A stretch of DNA of 64,000 nt from Shewanella baltica (GCF_900456975.1 NZ_UGYM01000002.1:4402001-4466000), one strand, 5' to 3'; shown: positions 34,399-44,105, counted from the stretch's first letter. The notes: generated from the sequence alone by a model not told the origin. Program-made: numbers and translations.

Positions 34399-35403
34399 TT
34401 AAATAGCATTGGAAAATGAGGCGTAATGCGCTTTCGCAACATCAGGATGTGAGCGTAAACGTCCTTTTAATACGTTTTGGCCAACTTGGTGAAAGAGTGG
34501 ATTTAATGGATCGCTTGCAGGCCCTTGGGCTTGGCGTGCCAAATATTCAGGCAAGGGTAACAAGGGAACCGTAGCGTTCAACTGTGCCGCCATAAAAAAG
34601 GCGCAAGAGTAGCGCTCAACTCCAGCAGGCGGGCTAGTGACCCTGTGATAAGTGGCTTTTAAATACCCGTTAGAGGCTAACTCAAGTAACTCACCTATAT
34701 TAACAACAAAGGCGCCCTCCAAGGGCGGAATGCTTACCCAGCCGTCGTCAGTCTGAACTTCTAAACCCGATTGCTTATCTTGCAGCACTAAGGTGAGGTA
34801 ACCAGGATCTTTGTGCGCTCCCACCCCTTGGCCAGAAGTCTCTCCATTCGCACTTGGATAGCGGATAAGCTTCATGTGTTGATATGGGCCAGTATCAATC
34901 GTGGCATCGAATGCGGTCTCTGATTGCTCTAATGCGACAGCGAGCGCCTTCAATAGCGTAACACTGGTATCGGCTAAGTCCTGTTGCCATTCCAATAAAA
35001 TCGTTTTCATCTGCGGTAATTGGGACGGCCATTGATTAGGTCCTTGTAATTGCGACCATTTGGGCACATCCGAACGCGGAGGATTAGCGGTTTCCTCTTG
35101 CATTATGTCAAATTGCTCACGCAAATCAGGCTTCCCTAAAGTCAATTCACCTTGTAAACGGGTATAACCACGAAAATGAGGCGTGTTCGTCATTTTCACA
35201 GCGAGCTTATCGGCGAGAGGGAGCGCAAAGAAATCCCTAGCTAACTGAAGTACTTGCTGCTGTCTCGCGAGCTCAATGCCATGGCCAGTTAAATAGAAAA
35301 AACCTATCCTTCTAGCTGCATCGGCAAGTTTATTAATGAAGGCGTGACGACTTTGCCCACCCGCATGCCAATCGCTTAAATTCAATATCGGTAATTGTTC
35401 CAT
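34399..35403 (-). CDS. 2OG-Fe(II) oxygenase, isopenicillin-N-synthase family
   Basis: A 334-residue non-haem iron oxygenase. The N-terminal DIOX_N region includes GFFYLTGHGIE; the iron ligands are in GAHKDPGYLTL (HxD) and TYHRVTSP (distal His), followed by the RYSCAFF arginine region for 2-oxoglutarate. The substrate is not known; members act on amino acids, hormones or peptides. ATG 35403 is chosen because ttggagtcattg gives it a ribosome site; the TTG start at 35415 would include that site. Operon with the PLP lyase. Confidence 0.85.
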   Translation of the reverse strand: MEQLPILNLSDWHAGGQSRHAFINKLADAARRIGFFYLTGHGIELARQQQVLQLARDFFALPLADKLAVKMTNTPHFRGYTRLQGELTLGKPDLREQFDIMQEETANPPRSDVPKWSQLQGPNQWPSQLPQMKTILLEWQQDLADTSVTLLKALAVALEQSETAFDATIDTGPYQHMKLIRYPSANGETSGQGVGAHKDPGYLTLVLQDKQSGLEVQTDDGWVSIPPLEGAFVVNIGELLELASNGYLKATYHRVTSPPAGVERYSCAFFMAAQLNATVPLLPLPEYLARQAQGPASDPLNPLFHQVGQNVLKGRLRSHPDVAKAHYASFSNAI

Positions 35404-35480
35404 CAATGACTCCAATTCAACGCATGATTTGAGTCGGATTCTATGCCTTTATAGGTTAATGGATAACGAATTAATAACTA

Positions 35481-35537
35481 TTTGATATATCAAACAAGAA
35501 TATTAGATCATTTAGATATATAGACATCTAGGCTTCC
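35481..35537. promoter_or_regulatory. Candidate MetJ-like box and palindrome upstream of oxygenase/lyase operon
   Basis: AGATATAT-AGACATCT-AGGCTTCC (35514-35537) are three tandem 8-mers, the middle one matching the MetJ half-box AGACGTCT at 7 of 8 bases. TTTGATATATCAAA (35481-35494) is a perfect 14-bp palindrome. Both lie 80-135 bases upstream of the oxygenase start. MetJ control would fit a methionine-related PLP enzyme; the assignment is tentative. Confidence 0.35.
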
Positions 35538-35770
35538 ATACTTCCCTTTCACTTGTCGATGAGTCGTAACGTTACTCATCTCGCCTCCCTGCAATCCCTT
35601 CTTTTTTTGTGCAAGCCCAAAACACTTGGCTTTGTGAGCTATGGCGCGCTTTAATGGATTGATAGCACCAATCTTAGACCTGTCGCACAATTTCACTTAG
35701 TACTCAAAAACTTATCATCAGTTCATCACTCAGACACTGTACTCGTTACTCATTCGCTGTATTCATCACT
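35538..35770. other. Divergent intergenic remainder
   Basis: No gene that I can support. It separates the oxygenase operon (-) from the polyferredoxin gene (+) and should hold the promoter of the latter. With the stretch before it, the gene-free region is 35404-35770. Confidence 0.4.
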
Positions 35771-36985
35771 ATGACTTTTATCGAATCACTCACCCTGATG
35801 TTGGCACTCATGTATCTCGCCTCCCTCAGCTATTGGAGCGGCCAGAAATGGGGCGCTGCCGCCACACTGTTACTCAGCGTCGGCGCCGTCGCGATTAGCC
35901 TTTACTGGCCATTGGCACTCGGACTGATTATTGCGCTGCCGTTGGCATTATTGGGGCATAAATTTGCACCTGATTCCTTCAAGGGTGAGATTAAGATAAA
36001 CACCCTGCGGGAAGGCACTCAGCATGTCTTGGCGCTATCGCTTTTACTGGTTGCCGTGCAATACACAATCAATACCATACTGCTTAAGCAAGGTATTACA
36101 CCTTGGCTCATGCGCCCAGATGTGGTCGATGCTTTCCTGCCAATTGCTGGCGGCATTGAGCTTAAGGCTATTGTCAGTCTGAATTTATGGGATCAAACCC
36201 ATCCTGCAGCGGCAGTGATGTTAGCTGCGGTATTACTCACAGGATTACTCTGCAAGCGAGCATTTTGTGGTTGGGCTTGCCCATTAGGTTTGGCAGGGGA
36301 ATATCTGTATGCCTTTAGAAAACGCTTTATTAAATCAGAACTGACGCCACCCGCTTGGCTCGATTGGCCACTGCGTATGCTCAAGTATCTATTGCTGCTT
36401 GGCCTCTGTTACATAGTGATTGGCATGCCAGCGCAATCGATTCCTAATTATCTCGATGGCAATTACCATAAGATTGCCGACTTGAAGATGGCACTGTTCT
36501 TCCTAACACCTAGTCTAATTACTTTATTAGTGTTTACGCTGATCCTTGCCTTAGCCGCATGGCGCCGTCAGGGATTCTGCCGTTACTTGTGCCCCTATGG
36601 TGCCATGCTCGGGATCTTAAGTTTTGCGAGTCCCTTAAAAATCCGCCGTGATACTCAGCACTGCCTTATCGAAGCAAAAGGGATGAAATGTGACAAGTGC
36701 ACCCGCGCCTGCCCAGCAAACATCATAGTGCACACCAAAACCACGGTTCGCAGTGACGAATGCCAAGCCTGTATGCGCTGCGTCGCCGCTTGCCCAAAAT
36801 CTGCCGCCCTTGGCCTAGGACTTAAATTCGGCCACAGACTCGGCCACAAGGGATTACTCGCATTAGTACTCATTACCTTATTTATTCTGCCGCTTGGCGC
36901 GTACTTAGCGGGTTTCTGGCATAGCCAAACACCCGACAATATCCGCATGGAACTGATCCAAGTGATAGATAGAGTGGGGCATTAG
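35771..36985 (+). CDS. NapH/NosR-type polyferredoxin membrane protein
   Basis: A 404-residue membrane protein with about six to eight hydrophobic segments. It has the two CxxxCP motifs of the NapH/NosR/RdxA group (FCGWACPLG and CRYLCPYGAMLG) and a cytoplasmic ferredoxin domain with two 4Fe-4S sites (CDKCTRACP and CQACMRCVAACPK). Such proteins pass electrons across the membrane to a periplasmic partner. No nap or nos genes are adjacent, so the electron acceptor is unknown. ATG 35771 lacks a strong ribosome site. Confidence 0.88.
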   Translation: MTFIESLTLMLALMYLASLSYWSGQKWGAAATLLLSVGAVAISLYWPLALGLIIALPLALLGHKFAPDSFKGEIKINTLREGTQHVLALSLLLVAVQYTINTILLKQGITPWLMRPDVVDAFLPIAGGIELKAIVSLNLWDQTHPAAAVMLAAVLLTGLLCKRAFCGWACPLGLAGEYLYAFRKRFIKSELTPPAWLDWPLRMLKYLLLLGLCYIVIGMPAQSIPNYLDGNYHKIADLKMALFFLTPSLITLLVFTLILALAAWRRQGFCRYLCPYGAMLGILSFASPLKIRRDTQHCLIEAKGMKCDKCTRACPANIIVHTKTTVRSDECQACMRCVAACPKSAALGLGLKFGHRLGHKGLLALVLITLFILPLGAYLAGFWHSQTPDNIRMELIQVIDRVGH

Positions 36986-37158
36986 CTAATCCCCAAAAAA
37001 GCACACTGCAGATAATGGCTTACATCACTATTTGCAGTATTTTTAATATATAAGTCATAACATTGACTACAATCAGGCAACCACTCGATTTTATCGCTGA
37101 TACTATTCCTATGCGAATACCAGATAAGTGGTTTTATGTTCCATAACGGAGCTAGCCT

Positions 37159-37416
37159 ATGCGACCCAACCGACAGCAACTGATCCGTTCGTTATTTGAC
37201 GAATATATTGAGATGTATTCCTCCCGTGATGACAGGCTAACCCACCGCTTTAGTGAGAACTTTAGCGGCTATGCTGGCAGTAGTGACCAGCTTGTGACCG
37301 ACAGGGAAGAATGGGTGCGGATCACTCTGCAGGACTTTGCACAAGTGCCTGAGCGGATCCATATCGAAATGTTAGATCTCTCCTTACAAGATCTTGCCGC
37401 AATTGCATACGGGTGA
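37159..37416 (+). pseudogene. Truncated SnoaL/NTF2-like sensor domain
   Basis: An 85-residue fragment starting RQQLIRSLFDEYIEMYSSRDDRLTHRFSENFSGYAG, which looks like the N-terminal SnoaL-like domain found in front of GGDEF or histidine-kinase modules in Shewanella. It ends abruptly at LSLQDLAAIAYG, before the domain is complete, and no continuation was found in the following 230 bases. So it is most likely a truncated gene, although translation of the short piece is possible. ATG 37159 has no strong site; the family identification is from memory of similar proteins. Confidence 0.55.
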
Positions 37417-37643
37417 TGAATGAGGAGCAATACAGGATCTCAAGATTCAGCATTTTTAACTAATCGCCGGCATACCCAATCTTCTCGTCACAGAATAACA
37501 GAGTTACAACGTTTAGCAGAGCCCGCAGTGCTTCAGAGAATATATGCTGCAAGCACTAAGCTTTTAGCGATATAACGAATAAAACTTCACATCAGCTCCA
37601 TAGCGCAAAGTATCGACATGCCCATGACCAAATAACTCCCAAC
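37417..37643. other. Non-coding region after truncated gene
   Basis: No gene is seen up to the typA terminator. It presumably replaced or lost the rest of the truncated sensor gene. Confidence 0.4.
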
Positions 37644-37679
37644 AAAAAGCCCCGCATAGTTTCCTATGCAGGGCTTTTT
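37644..37679 (-). terminator. typA terminator
   Basis: AAAAAGCCC-C-GCATAG / CTATGC-A-GGGCTTTTT with loop TTTC: a long stem with one mismatch, T runs on both strands. It lies 40 bases after the typA stop on the minus strand. Confidence 0.9.
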
Positions 37680-37718
37680 AAACCGATTGACCCACCTTAA
37701 TGGCGAGTCAGACGATCA

Positions 37719-39530
37719 TTAAGCGCGGTTAAAGCGCTTACGATCGTTTTCAGTCAAGTGTCTCTTACGAACACGAATGTTCTTAGGCGTTACTTCAACT
37801 AATTCGTCATCATCGATGAACTCAAGCGCTTGCTCAAGTGTCATTGTGATTGGCGTAGTCAGTACTTGAGCTTCGTCAGTACCAGAAGCACGCATGTTGG
37901 TCAGCTGCTTACCTTTCAGACAGTTAACTGTCAGATCGTTTGAGCGAGCGTGGATACCAACTACTTGGCCTTCGTATACTTCAGCGGCATGGCCGATAAA
38001 GAGACGACCGCGATCTTGTAGACCGAACAGTGCGAAGGTCAGAGCCTTACCAGTAGCGTTAGAGATCAATACGCCGTTAGCGCGTTGACCGATATCGCCA
38101 CCTTTGTGTGGACCGTAATGGTCGAACGAGTGGTAGATTAGACCAGTACCAGAAGTCGCAGTTAAGAATTCAGTTTGGAAACCGATTAAACCACGGCTTG
38201 GGATGATGAAGTCGATACGTACACGACCTTTACCATCAAGCTGCATGTCTTTCATTTCAGCTTTACGGGTACCTAACTTCTCGATCACTGTACCTTGATC
38301 TTCTTCTTCAACGTCAACAGTCAACGTCTCGTATGGTTCACACAGTTCACCGTCGATGGTTTTCAGAATTACTTCTGGACGTGATACGGCTAACTCGTAA
38401 CCTTCACGACGCATGTTTTCAATCAGGATTGATAAATGCAATTCACCACGACCAGATACGCGGAAGCGATCTGGACTTTCTGTTTCTTCAACACGCAGTG
38501 CCACGTTGTGGACTAATTCTGTTTGCAGACGTTCCAGAATGTTACGTGAAGTCACATACTTACCTTCTTTACCAGCAAAAGGTGAAGTGTTAACTTGGAA
38601 AGTCATGGTCAGAGTGGGTTCATCAACAGTCAAAGCAGGCATTGCTTCTACTGCGCCAACGGCACAGATAGTGTCAGAAATTTTCAGCTCGCCTAAACCT
38701 GTGATAGCAACGATGTCGCCCGCGTTAGCAATTTCAACTTCAGTACGGTCTAGACCCATGTAACCTAATACTTGGCCCATTTTACCGTTACGAGTTTTGC
38801 CATCAGCGCCAATAATGGTCACTTGTTGGTTAGTTTTAACGCTACCACGCTTGATGCGGCCGATACCGATAACACCCACGTATGAGTTGTAGTCGATTTG
38901 CGAAATTTGCATCTGGAACGAACCTTCGGCGTCAGCATCTGGGAAAGATACTTTTTCAACGATAGTTTGGAACAGCGGCGTCATATCATCGCTCGCTACA
39001 TCCGGATCTAAAGTTGCAAAACCGTTTAACGCAGAAGCGTAAACGATTGGGAAATCTAATTGCTCGTCAGTTGCGCCTAAGTTGTCGAACAGGTCGAATA
39101 CTTGGTCGATAACCCAATCTGGGCGTGCACCTGGACGGTCAATCTTGTTGATAACAACGATTGGCTTTAAGCCTTGAGCAAACGCTTTCTTCGTTACGAA
39201 GCGAGTTTGTGGCATTGGACCGTCAACGGCATCAACCAGCAATAATACTGAGTCAACCATAGACAGAACACGCTCAACCTCACCACCGAAATCGGCGTGG
39301 CCTGGGGTATCAACGATGTTAATACGGTAGTCGTTCCACTTGATGGCAGTATTCTTTGCCAGAATCGTGATCCCACGTTCCTTTTCAAGATCGTTGGAGT
39401 CCATCACCCGCTCAGTGGCTTCTCCTCGGGTTGCAAGGGTGCCTGACTGTGACAGCAACTTGTCTACCAGGGTCGTTTTGCCATGGTCAACGTGTGCAAT
39501 AATGGCGATGTTACGTAAATTCTCTAGCAC
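37719..39530 (-). CDS. typA: Ribosome-associated GTPase TypA/BipA
   Basis: A 603-residue translational GTPase, close to the usual 600-610. G1 is [10 protein letters not shown]3 [12 protein letters not shown]4 [10 protein letters not shown]; the EF-G-like domains and the BipA-specific C-terminal region follow. It acts on the ribosome in stress, cold and assembly. GTG at 39530 ([11 protein letters not shown]) is chosen because orthologues begin M-LENLRN and an agagg site lies 8 bases upstream; the frame is open further upstream but those residues do not match the family. Confidence 0.96.
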   Translation of the reverse strand: MLENLRNIAIIAHVDHGKTTLVDKLLSQSGTLATRGEATERVMDSNDLEKERGITILAKNTAIKWNDYRINIVDTPGHADFGGEVERVLSMVDSVLLLVDAVDGPMPQTRFVTKKAFAQGLKPIVVINKIDRPGARPDWVIDQVFDLFDNLGATDEQLDFPIVYASALNGFATLDPDVASDDMTPLFQTIVEKVSFPDADAEGSFQMQISQIDYNSYVGVIGIGRIKRGSVKTNQQVTIIGADGKTRNGKMGQVLGYMGLDRTEVEIANAGDIVAITGLGELKISDTICAVGAVEAMPALTVDEPTLTMTFQVNTSPFAGKEGKYVTSRNILERLQTELVHNVALRVEETESPDRFRVSGRGELHLSILIENMRREGYELAVSRPEVILKTIDGELCEPYETLTVDVEEEDQGTVIEKLGTRKAEMKDMQLDGKGRVRIDFIIPSRGLIGFQTEFLTATSGTGLIYHSFDHYGPHKGGDIGQRANGVLISNATGKALTFALFGLQDRGRLFIGHAAEVYEGQVVGIHARSNDLTVNCLKGKQLTNMRASGTDEAQVLTTPITMTLEQALEFIDDDELVEVTPKNIRVRKRHLTENDRKRFNRA

Positions 39531-40330
39531 GGATAAACCTCTTACCATCAAACAAAAATAGGGATATTTCAGTAATTCGTTATGGCGATCTAGCTCGATC
39601 CGCCACAATAAAAAGCGTGCCATTCTACTCCAGAGCGGCCTTGGCGCACAGGATTATTTTTGAACACTTATAAAACAATCCGCCGATCCTTGGGTAATTC
39701 CTGCCAATATTCCATTGAGTGAAATCCTCTACCGCCACAGTTAAAGCACTGTTCAATTGCCATATTAGTAGGGAAAATCCGAGTTAAGCAGCTGAATTTG
39801 CTATTTTTCATACTCTAGACGCAAACAATTTCTGCTGATTTAAACATCAATTAAAATTGATGTCACCGCGATGAAATCATCTCGCCGAGAAACAGCAATA
39901 AATTCTAGCGTACATTTAACTGAGCATTCATATTGGCGTTTATGACCGCGAAAACTGAATGTCTTTAAGACTCACTTCATTGTCACGCTATACCTTTATT
40001 ACGCATTACTTATTCACTTGGTCTGTGAACAACAAAGACATTTCGCACATGAGAACGAACTCTTTCCTAATAATATGATAATAAACCACTATTGGATTGA
40101 GAATGCGTGGCATAGTTGGACAGACTAGCGTGGTTTTATGACAATTATGCGGCGGCGAAATAGCCCAGAGAAATAGTCCAGTTCTGTGCTGAAAAGATGT
40201 GCTAGATTCAGTGCTGCTGTCCTTATGCGACTAATGTGGGCCAAGGCGTCACTGCCATCTCACTGCCACATAAGCAGTGCATGTTATTACTTTGGATCCA
40301 AGCCTAGGTTTGCATGAATCAATTCAGTGC
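39531..40330. other. Divergent typA-glnA intergenic region, left part
   Basis: About 800 bases with no gene that I can support. It must hold the typA promoter. An inverted repeat ACATCAATT-AA-AATTGATGT lies at 39844-39863 and could be an operator. The right part (40331-40501) holds the glnA control region listed separately. Confidence 0.5.
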
Positions 40331-40397
40331 GCACCAAAATGGATTGGTGCACCAAAATGGATTGATGCACCAAAATGGATTGATGCACCAAAATGCC
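40331..40397 (+). repeat. 18-bp tandem repeat in glnA control region
   Basis: GCACCAAAATGGATTGRT occurs three times in a row (40331-40348, 40349-40366, 40367-40384) followed by a partial fourth copy (40385-40397). Each unit holds the NtrC half-site GCACC, and the first junction makes the palindrome TTGGTGCACCAA (40345-40356). It may be an array of weak NtrC half-sites on almost the same face of the helix. Confidence 0.8.
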
Positions 40398-40407
40398 ACA
40401 GCTGAAG

Positions 40408-40422
40408 GCACCATAGTGGTGC
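40408..40422 (+). promoter_or_regulatory. NtrC-type enhancer site
   Basis: GCACCATAGTGGTGC matches the NtrC dyad GCACC-N5-GGTGC exactly. It lies about 78 bases upstream of the sigma-54 promoter at 40486, the usual distance for an enhancer. Confidence 0.85.
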
Positions 40423-40485
40423 AAACACGAATCCAATTAAGTGCAGAAAAGATTTTAAACCTTGTTAATCAGCTAGTTAAATTAT

Positions 40486-40501
40486 TGGCATGGATATCGC
40501 T
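40486..40501 (+). promoter_or_regulatory. Sigma-54 promoter of glnA
   Basis: TGGCATGGATATCGCT fits the sigma-54 pattern TGGCAC-N5-TTGCW, with GG at -24 and GC at -12 in correct spacing. Transcription would start near 40512, giving a leader of about 77 bases before the glnA ATG. Confidence 0.8.
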
Positions 40502-40589
40502 TTATCGCTCGTAAGTTTGGCTCAAGATAAATAACTTGAGTTAAAAGATTATAGAAGGGGCATCCCTTTACCCTACCGGAGGCTTGAGA

Positions 40590-41999
40590 ATGTCAGTTGA
40601 ATCAGTTTTAAAGCAACTTGAAGAATTAGAAGTTAAGTTCGTTGATTTACGTTTTACCGACACTAAAGGTAAAGAGCAGCACGTATCTATTCCTTCTCAT
40701 CAGGTAGATGCTGATTTCTTCGAAGACGGCAAAATGTTTGACGGTTCTTCTATCGCAGGTTGGAAGGGCATTAACGAATCAGACATGGTACTGATGCCAG
40801 ATCCAACGACATTCGTACTGGATCCTTTCACCGAAGAAACCACAGCGCTGATCCGTTGTGACATTCTTGAACCAGGTACTATGACGGGTTATGACCGTGA
40901 CCCACGTTCAATTGCTAAAAAAGCAGAAGCTTACCTAATCTCTACTGGTATCGCTGATACTGTTTTGATTGGCCCAGAACCAGAATTCTTCCTATTTGAT
41001 GATGTCCGTTTCGGTACTGACATGTCAGGTTGTTTCGTTAAGATCGACGCTAAAGAAGCGGCTTGGAACTCAGGCACTAGCTACGAAGGCGGCAACACAG
41101 GTCACCGTCCATTCACTAAAGGCGGTTACTTCCCAGTTGCACCGGTTGACTCATCACAAGACCTACGTAGCGCTATGTGTTTAGTGCTTGAAGAAATGGG
41201 TCAAGTGGTTGAAGCGCATCACCACGAAGTGGCGACTGCGGGTCAAAACGAAATCGCAACTCGCTTCAACACGTTAACTAAGAAAGCGGATGAAATCCAA
41301 ATTCTGAAGTACGTAGTGCACAACATGGCACACGCTTACGGTAAGACGGCGACTTTCATGCCTAAACCCATCGTTGGCGACAACGGTAGCGGCATGCACG
41401 TTCACCAATCTCTGGCGAAAGACGGTGTTAACTTGTTCGCTGGCGACAAATACGCGGGTTTAAGTGAAACGGCGCTGTACTACATAGGTGGTATCATCAA
41501 GCACGCTCGCGCGCTGAACGCTTTCACTAACCCAAGCACTAACTCTTACAAGCGTTTAGTGCCACACTTTGAAGCACCTGTTATGTTGGCCTACTCTGCC
41601 CGTAACCGCTCTGCATCAATCCGTATTCCAGTGGTACCAAGCCCTAAAGGCCGTCGTATCGAAGCGCGTTTCCCAGATCCACATGCCAACCCATACTTAG
41701 GTTTCGCAGCGCTGCTGATGGCCGGTCTTGACGGTATCCAAAACAAGATCCACCCAGGTGAAGCGATGGACAAAGATCTGTACGATCTGCCTCCAGAAGA
41801 AGCGGCTGAAATCCCACAAGTGGCAACGTCATTAGAAAACGCCCTTGAAAATCTGCAAGCTGACCATGAGTTCCTGACAAAAGGCGGCGTGTTCAGTGAA
41901 GATTTCATCCAATCTTATATCGTACTGAAAACAGCAGAAGCTGAGCGTGTAGCACGTACAACTCACCCACTTGAGTTTGAAATGTACTACAGCTTGTAA
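40590..41999 (+). CDS. glnA: Glutamine synthetase type I
   Basis: A 469-residue GlnA, the normal size for the dodecameric bacterial enzyme that makes glutamine from glutamate, ammonia and [28 protein letters not shown] (metal/ATP site) and [12 protein letters not shown] are present, as is the adenylylation Tyr region [11 protein letters not shown] near residue 397, so it is probably controlled by covalent adenylylation. ATG 40590 (MSVESVLKQ) has a ccggaggcttgaga site. Transcription is controlled by sigma-54 and NtrC sites upstream. No ntrBC genes follow directly, unlike in enterics. Confidence 0.97.
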   Translation: MSVESVLKQLEELEVKFVDLRFTDTKGKEQHVSIPSHQVDADFFEDGKMFDGSSIAGWKGINESDMVLMPDPTTFVLDPFTEETTALIRCDILEPGTMTGYDRDPRSIAKKAEAYLISTGIADTVLIGPEPEFFLFDDVRFGTDMSGCFVKIDAKEAAWNSGTSYEGGNTGHRPFTKGGYFPVAPVDSSQDLRSAMCLVLEEMGQVVEAHHHEVATAGQNEIATRFNTLTKKADEIQILKYVVHNMAHAYGKTATFMPKPIVGDNGSGMHVHQSLAKDGVNLFAGDKYAGLSETALYYIGGIIKHARALNAFTNPSTNSYKRLVPHFEAPVMLAYSARNRSASIRIPVVPSPKGRRIEARFPDPHANPYLGFAALLMAGLDGIQNKIHPGEAMDKDLYDLPPEEAAEIPQVATSLENALENLQADHEFLTKGGVFSEDFIQSYIVLKTAEAERVARTTHPLEFEMYYSL

Positions 42000-42019
42000 T
42001 CCTTACTCGCAAATTGATT

Positions 42020-42045
42020 AAGCCCCGAATTGTCGGGGCTTTTTT
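42020..42045 (+). terminator. glnA terminator
   Basis: Stem AGCCCCGA / TCGGGGCT with loop ATTG followed by TTTTT, 21 bases after the stop codon. Confidence 0.92.
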
Positions 42046-42306
42046 ATGCCTAGCGGGGCATCTATGACGATTGAATTATTTTATGTAATTAACTGAATAG
42101 CCATCCCCACACACTCATTAGCCATTACACTCGCAGCGACCCCAATAGCAACAGAGACTTGTTCTATATAAGGTAGAGAACCATCTCAGTTCCATTAGAT
42201 GAATGTGAATTAAGTGGGGACACATAACGGCCTCCTGACGAATGCTTAAATAAAGCAATCAGTAGGAGGCTATGCAGTGAACAATTAGCTATGGCATCCT
42301 TGCCAA
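42046..42306. other. Intergenic region with hairpin after lipoprotein gene
   Basis: No gene is seen. A hairpin with outer stem GCCTCCT/AGGAGGC and inner stem TGCTT/AAGCA lies at 42228-42268, 39 bases after the stop of the minus-strand lipoprotein gene; it lacks a T run. Confidence 0.45.
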
Positions 42307-42978
42307 CTATTCCTCTGCCATCACACGTTTTCCATTGTTATCGACCACCAATAAATAAGTACCTCCTATATTCGCAGCACATAAATCTATCGCCCTACCC
42401 GCAACTTTAAGACCATCGACACAATGATTTATACTCAGATACTCTGTCACTTTACCTTTTTCTGTGGTCAATATTTTCACACCGTCAACAGAAACATCGT
42501 AGCTGTCATTCGCAAACACACGAACATTGAAGACATCGGCGGTGTTGTTGGACTTTTTGTCTATAACTGACAGTAGCCTTTCGCCTGACGCTTCCCATGC
42601 GATGACCCAAAGATCATCGCTATTTTTTAAGGTTGTCGTAGTACGCTCTTCTTTATTAACGTTAACGCTGTCTTTCACACCTAAGTTAATCATATTGTTA
42701 ATGGCTTTGTAGCTATAGGTGTAGGCACTGCCGATATCATTGGTGTTAACATCCGCCGAAACTAGATTATTACTGTCAAACAATCCTGAGTAACCAGTGC
42801 TTATATTTCGTTTATCAACATAAAAATCTGCCATATAGGGCAGTGAATTGATGAAATACAAGTCTGCTGTATGCGTCAGCTTGTCATCTAGCTCATCTGA
42901 ACTTTCGCCGCAGCCAGCCAACATAGTGCTAAAACTGACTGCTATCGCAATAATAAATCCTTTATTACTTCTGTTCAT
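42307..42978 (-). CDS. Hypothetical lipoprotein next to two-component system
   Basis: A 223-residue predicted lipoprotein: MNRSNKGFIIAIAVSFSTMLAGCGES with lipobox LAGC. The mature part is beta-rich and resembles no family I know. ATG 42978 is chosen since it begins the signal peptide; the in-frame start at 43029 would add 17 residues. Its upstream region has TTGTC direct repeats, and the regulator gene for a two-component system starts further along in the same direction, so it may be a target of that regulator. Confidence 0.7.
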   Translation of the reverse strand: MNRSNKGFIIAIAVSFSTMLAGCGESSDELDDKLTHTADLYFINSLPYMADFYVDKRNISTGYSGLFDSNNLVSADVNTNDIGSAYTYSYKAINNMINLGVKDSVNVNKEERTTTTLKNSDDLWVIAWEASGERLLSVIDKKSNNTADVFNVRVFANDSYDVSVDGVKILTTEKGKVTEYLSINHCVDGLKVAGRAIDLCAANIGGTYLLVVDNNGKRVMAEE

Positions 42979-43139
42979 AATATCTCTAAGTCCCAACATT
43001 AATTTGCGGTTTAACATTTTTATCGCCATTGATCTCTACCTTATTATTTTGTTAGAAAAAATAATTAATGATGACATTACTGGCTCTCTCAATTTATAGA
43101 AAAATGCTAACACACACTTTTATTAACTGCCTTCAGCAG

Positions 43140-43164
43140 TTGTCGGATATTGTCAGGAATTGTC
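43140..43164. promoter_or_regulatory. TTGTC direct repeats, 10-bp period
   Basis: TTGTC occurs at 43140, 43150 and 43160, exactly one helical turn apart. This is the form of binding sites for OmpR/PhoB-type response regulators. It lies about 160-180 bases upstream of the lipoprotein gene and just downstream of the regulator gene of such a system. The whole gene-free stretch is 42979-43397. Confidence 0.55.
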
Positions 43165-43397
43165 ATGGTCTATCAGATATCGTCTTCAAGCAGAGTGGGG
43201 ATGATGAGAGATGAATACTCACTAGTATTGCACTACACATATATGACTGATGACAGATGTTACTCGGGGAATAAGATATTTTAGATATATATTTTATTTT
43301 TAAAACAATGAAAATTTGGTTTAAGATAGAAAACTCTATTGCCAACCAGATAAATAGCGGTCATCCATCTCGGTAACTAATATCAAAAAAATCAATA

Positions 43398-44105
43398 TCA
43401 CCAGCCGCTAGAGACAAATAAATACCCTTTTGAACGAATCGTTTTTATCTTAAATGGATTACGCGCGTCATCGCCGAGTTTTTTTCTAAGCTGACAAATA
43501 TGATTATCAACACCGCGCTCTATACCGTCGTAATAATAGCCTTTTACTTGTTCGACTATATCGTTACGAGACAATATATTTCCGGCATTTTTAGCTAAAG
43601 TGATCAGCAGATCATACTCTCCATCCGTAAGCTTTATCGCTACATCTGCTAAGGTTACGCTTCGCTTTTGGGTATTGATCGCTAATTGGCCAAAACTAAT
43701 ATATTCGCTTACCTGCTGGTTCTCAGCAATCGATTCGGCCAATCTATCTCGCCTTAAAAACGCTTTGATTTTAGCCAGCAACATACGAGGTTTGACTGGT
43801 TTAAGTAAGTAATCATCTGCGCCAATTTCAAGCCCAACAATTTGATCTATTTCTTCTTCTCGCGCGGTAAACATCAAAATATAGCCGTTATATTGCGGCC
43901 TTACTTCTCGGCATACACTCAAGCCGTCTTTTTGCGGTAACATGATGTCGAGTATCACCAGTGCGGGCTGCCATTCAAGAATCCTCGATACTGCTAGCAC
44001 GCCGTTTGAGATTATCTCTACTTGGCAACCTTCATAGTTAAGGTACTCCTGAATAGACTCAGCTAAAGGCAAATCATCCTCTACAATGAGAATTTTGGTT
44101 TTCAT
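43398..44105 (-). CDS. OmpR/PhoB-family response regulator
   Basis: A 235-residue regulator. The receiver domain (1-120) has the acidic pair ED at 9-10, phosphoacceptor Asp53 (VILDIMLPQ) and Lys in LLKPVKP; the C-terminal winged helix (about 135-232) ends with the RSKGYLF motif. It resembles RstA more than others, but the symbol is not certain. ATG 44105. The sensor kinase gene ends 28 bases upstream, so the two form an operon. Confidence 0.93.
   Translation of the reverse strand: MKTKILIVEDDLPLAESIQEYLNYEGCQVEIISNGVLAVSRILEWQPALVILDIMLPQKDGLSVCREVRPQYNGYILMFTAREEEIDQIVGLEIGADDYLLKPVKPRMLLAKIKAFLRRDRLAESIAENQQVSEYISFGQLAINTQKRSVTLADVAIKLTDGEYDLLITLAKNAGNILSRNDIVEQVKGYYYDGIERGVDNHICQLRKKLGDDARNPFKIKTIRSKGYLFVSSGW

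Noticed and set aside
35508..35696. Minus-strand frame of 62 codons upstream of the oxygenase operon
   Set aside because: It covers the probable operators, has no recognised motif and no convincing start.
37159..37416. Complete small SnoaL-like protein
   Set aside because: The sequence ends in the middle of the expected fold, so truncation is a better reading.
40314..40514. Open frame of 66 codons with repeated HQNGLM over the glnA upstream region
   Set aside because: It lies exactly on the NtrC-site repeats and the sigma-54 promoter, has no ribosome binding site, and its peptide repeats come from the 18-bp DNA repeat.
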